From: Candidatus Komeilibacteria bacterium
Lineage (GTDB): Bacteria; Patescibacteriota; Patescibacteriia; UBA1558; S5-K13
DNA length: 5,544 nt
Assembly (NCBI GenBank): GCA_030591905.1
Contig: JAUVAE010000051.1
Location: forward strand, 1-5,544
Reading direction: 5' to 3'
A program made the position numbers and the translations under genes. Within the stretch, counting starts at the first letter, position 1; each line of letters starts with the position of its first letter. The notes beneath the pieces are model-generated. The model was not told where the DNA came from and made no database searches. It was given only the letters and a program-made list of their open reading frames with translations. Of this stretch, positions 3,628 to 5,544 are shown piece by piece.

Positions 3628-4557
3628 TTAATAGTTAGAAACTCTTTTATAAAATATCTCCTTAATTTTCTTTCTATTATCTTCCTCGTGAAATTTTAAA
3701 ACACTATCACTGATAACAACATCTGTATTATTTTCCTTCGATTTAGAAAATTTATTCTTACTCATTTTAAATAATTGTATCTTCTTTAAAAATAAGTTTA
3801 AAAACATTCCTAAAAAATTATCTAATATTTTTTCTAAAAAGATTCTAAAATTCCTAGTAAAAAAACTATCTTTAGCTATCCAATTATCAATAGTTTCCCA
3901 CGCTTCTGCCTGGGGAAGATACTCTTTCAACCAATCATTTTCTTTAAAAAAAGTTTTATAAATTCCAGTATCAAAAATAGGCACAAAATGAAGCAACCAA
4001 TAATAAAAATGAATATCCTCCTGATAAGCTAACTTCTCTAAACTCAAATTATTGCTTGTTATATAAAAACTTAAACATACTCTATTATTTACTTTATTCC
4101 CATGTCTTCTTACTTTTAAAAAATGTAAAGACACTGTAATTAAAAAACGAGTTAGCCATAAATATTTATCTTTAACAATAATAAAAAAATCAATATCACT
4201 ATCTTTTTCAGCATTAAAATAAGCAATTGAATTACATAATACAATAGTTTTTATAAAGGGAATGGTCCTTAAAAACTTCGCAGCCCTTAAACCTATCTTC
4301 CATTTATTAATACTATAGTCTCTTCTTATTTTGCGAGTATCTAATAAAATTTTTTTGCCTTTTAAAAAATAAAAACCATTCCTGGTTTCTATATATCTTT
4401 CTAATTCATTACTATTCTCTAAACAAAAGATAAGTTCTGGTAACTTACATTTATATTTCCAAAGCCATTGCCATAATTCAACTACAGTTAAAGGATAATC
4501 AAAAATATCATAATAAATAATTGTATCTAATATAGCTTTTTCTAAATTATTCATCAT
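3628..4557 (-). CDS. Nucleotidyltransferase-fold protein with N-terminal helical (winged-helix-like) domain
   Basis: 309 residues. The central segment, IVLCNSIAYFNAEKDSDIDF (105-124) followed by FIIV, is the nucleotidyltransferase motif hG[G/S]...DhDhhh, with the metal-binding acids Asp121 and Asp123. The usual Gly before Ser110 is replaced by Asn109. I do not see an obvious third carboxylate in the following strand (around RVCLSFYIT, 159-167), so activity is uncertain. Residues 1-75 (ILDTIIYYDIFDYPLTVVEL onward) are helical and resemble a winged-helix domain, ending in a short hairpin (NGFYFLKGK). The C-terminal 100 residues contain amphipathic/hydrophobic helices and a charged tail. Substrate unknown. 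ATG-ATG start at 4557/4554; no Shine-Dalgarno is visible. It starts 14 bases after the uvrA stop and precedes the ligase-like gene, so a role linked to surface polysaccharide is possible but only inferred from position. A small MNT-type antitoxin is unlikely because of its length and the extra domains. Confidence 0.75.
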   Translation of the reverse strand: MMNNLEKAILDTIIYYDIFDYPLTVVELWQWLWKYKCKLPELIFCLENSNELERYIETRNGFYFLKGKKILLDTRKIRRDYSINKWKIGLRAAKFLRTIPFIKTIVLCNSIAYFNAEKDSDIDFFIIVKDKYLWLTRFLITVSLHFLKVRRHGNKVNNRVCLSFYITSNNLSLEKLAYQEDIHFYYWLLHFVPIFDTGIYKTFFKENDWLKEYLPQAEAWETIDNWIAKDSFFTRNFRIFLEKILDNFLGMFLNLFLKKIQLFKMSKNKFSKSKENNTDVVISDSVLKFHEEDNRKKIKEIFYKRVSNY

Positions 4558-4571
4558 TAAATAATTAGATA

Positions 4572-5544
4572 TTAAATTAATTTTTTTAAATATTCTCCAG
4601 TGTATGATTTTTTAATCTTAACAATATCTCTTGGTGTTCCTTGAGCCACAACCTGACCACCTTTATCCCCACCACCAGGACCAAGATCTATTATCCAATC
4701 AGCACACTTTATCACATCTAAATTATGTTCAATAATTAAAACGCTATTACCTTTATCAACTAATTTTTGCAAAACATCAATTAATTTACTAATATCATCA
4801 AAATGTAAACCTGTTGTTGGCTCATCTAAAATATATAATGTTTTACCAGTAGCCTTTCTAGATAATTCTGTGGCTAATTTAACTCTTTGAGCCTCACCTC
4901 CCGATAATGTTGTAGCTGATTGGCCTAACTTCACATATCCCAAACCAACATTGTTTAAAGTTTTCAGTTTATTATAAATATTTGAGATATTCTTAAAGAA
5001 TACTATTGCTTCACTAACCGTCATGTCTAAAACCTCTGCTATATCTTTATCTTTATAATGAATTTCTAAAATATCAGAATTATATCTTTTACCATGACAT
5101 TCCTCACATTCAACATACATATCTGGTAAAAAATTCATTCCTATTTTAACCAATCCATTTCCTTGGCATTCTTCACATCTACCACCTCGAACATTAAAAC
5201 TAAATTTACCCAATTTATAGCCTCTAATTTTAGATTCTGGTAAATTAGCGAATAAATCTCTAATATAAGTAAATACACCCGTATAAGTGGCTGGATTTGA
5301 ACGAGGAGTCCTACCAATTGGAGATTGATCAATATTAATTACCTTATCAATATTTTTTAATCCATTTATTTCTTTGTGTTCACCTGGTAAATCTTTAGAC
5401 CTAGTTAATTTACCCGTTAATGCTTTACCCAATATTTCAAATATTAAAGTTGATTTTCCTGAACCCGAAACTCCAGTAACACAAACTAACTTCCCTAAAG
5501 GTATCTTAACATCAATATTCTTTAAATTAAACTCATTAGCACCA
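4572..5544 (-). CDS. uvrA: UvrA, excinuclease ABC subunit A (C-terminal part; N-terminus beyond window)
   Basis: 323 residues are visible of a protein usually about 940 long; the frame is open to the right edge from codon 5543-5541. UvrA is the damage-sensing ATPase of nucleotide excision repair and works as a dimer with UvrB. The visible part is the second ABC ATPase module: Walker A GVSGSGKST, then IDQSPIGRTPRSNPATYTG (visible residues 71-89), the C-terminal zinc module CEEC-x19-CEEC (first Cys pair about 123/126, second 146/149), the ABC signature LSGGEAQRVKLA (about 213-224), Walker B LYILDEPTTGLHFDD with the catalytic Glu near 241, and the H-loop LIIEHNLDVI. It ends SYTGEYLKKLI, normal for the family. 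A TTG at 5432 is internal, since Walker A lies upstream of it. The gene is apparently intact in this region and is the first visible member of a tightly spaced minus-strand block. Confidence 0.97.
   Translation of the reverse strand, partial: GANEFNLKNIDVKIPLGKLVCVTGVSGSGKSTLIFEILGKALTGKLTRSKDLPGEHKEINGLKNIDKVINIDQSPIGRTPRSNPATYTGVFTYIRDLFANLPESKIRGYKLGKFSFNVRGGRCEECQGNGLVKIGMNFLPDMYVECEECHGKRYNSDILEIHYKDKDIAEVLDMTVSEAIVFFKNISNIYNKLKTLNNVGLGYVKLGQSATTLSGGEAQRVKLATELSRKATGKTLYILDEPTTGLHFDDISKLIDVLQKLVDKGNSVLIIEHNLDVIKCADWIIDLGPGGGDKGGQVVAQGTPRDIVKIKKSYTGEYLKKLI

Noticed and set aside
5141..5332. 63-codon minus-strand reading frame
   Set aside because: It is a shifted frame inside the zinc-module region of uvrA, whose own frame carries unmistakable motifs.
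1..5544. Alternative genetic code (TGA as glycine, as in Gracilibacteria/SR1)
   Set aside because: All genes end at TAA or TAG and need no read-through of TGA; conserved glycines in UvrA and the dehydrogenase are encoded by GGN.

Overview
The window is AT-rich and has the character of a Candidate Phyla Radiation (Patescibacteria) genome: small, tightly packed genes, few canonical Shine-Dalgarno sites, lineage-typical hypothetical proteins, and a stand-alone GIY-YIG nuclease gene beside tRNA genes. The assignment is by impression, not by marker comparison. All reading frames work with the standard code (stops TAA/TAG; no in-frame TGA has to be read as glycine).

Layout. Positions 1-743 (+) hold the C-terminal three quarters of a short-chain (SDR-type) L-threonine 3-dehydrogenase, followed by a hairpin terminator. 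From there to the end everything is on the minus strand, so the two blocks converge near 795. Reading the minus strand from the right: the C-terminal third of UvrA (truncated by the window edge), a nucleotidyltransferase-fold protein with an N-terminal helical/winged-helix-like region, a Wzy/WaaL-type O-antigen ligase-like membrane protein, and a 112-residue protein of unknown function. These four are separated by only about 14-36 bases and end in a strong terminator (1902-1933). Next is a small CxxC...CxxC (zinc-ribbon-like) protein with its own terminator (1530-1573). The U-tract of that terminator overlaps a good sigma-70-type promoter (1513-1540) that appears to drive a tRNA unit: a 37-nt degenerate tRNA remnant, tRNA-Arg(TCT), a single-domain GIY-YIG endonuclease gene, tRNA-His(GTG), and a 12-bp hairpin terminator.

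The most interesting part is the GIY-YIG gene between the two tRNAs (about 905-1310). It is flanked by two oppositely oriented bipartite palindromes. These share the outer arms CCACGTAAAA ... TCACGTGG but have unrelated inner hairpins. The outer ends are exactly the 3' CCA of tRNA-Arg on one side and the 5' end of tRNA-His on the other. A third, collapsed copy of the same motif lies inside the 3' end of the GIY-YIG coding sequence and encodes its C-terminal KKLTR tail. The whole looks like a roughly 400-bp nuclease-plus-terminal-palindrome element placed precisely at a tRNA-tRNA junction. Its mobility is inference from the sequence, not demonstrated.

Metabolic reading: threonine catabolism (tdh), nucleotide excision repair (uvrA) and surface polysaccharide assembly (ligase-like gene). 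Their co-location more likely reflects compact genome packing than a common pathway.
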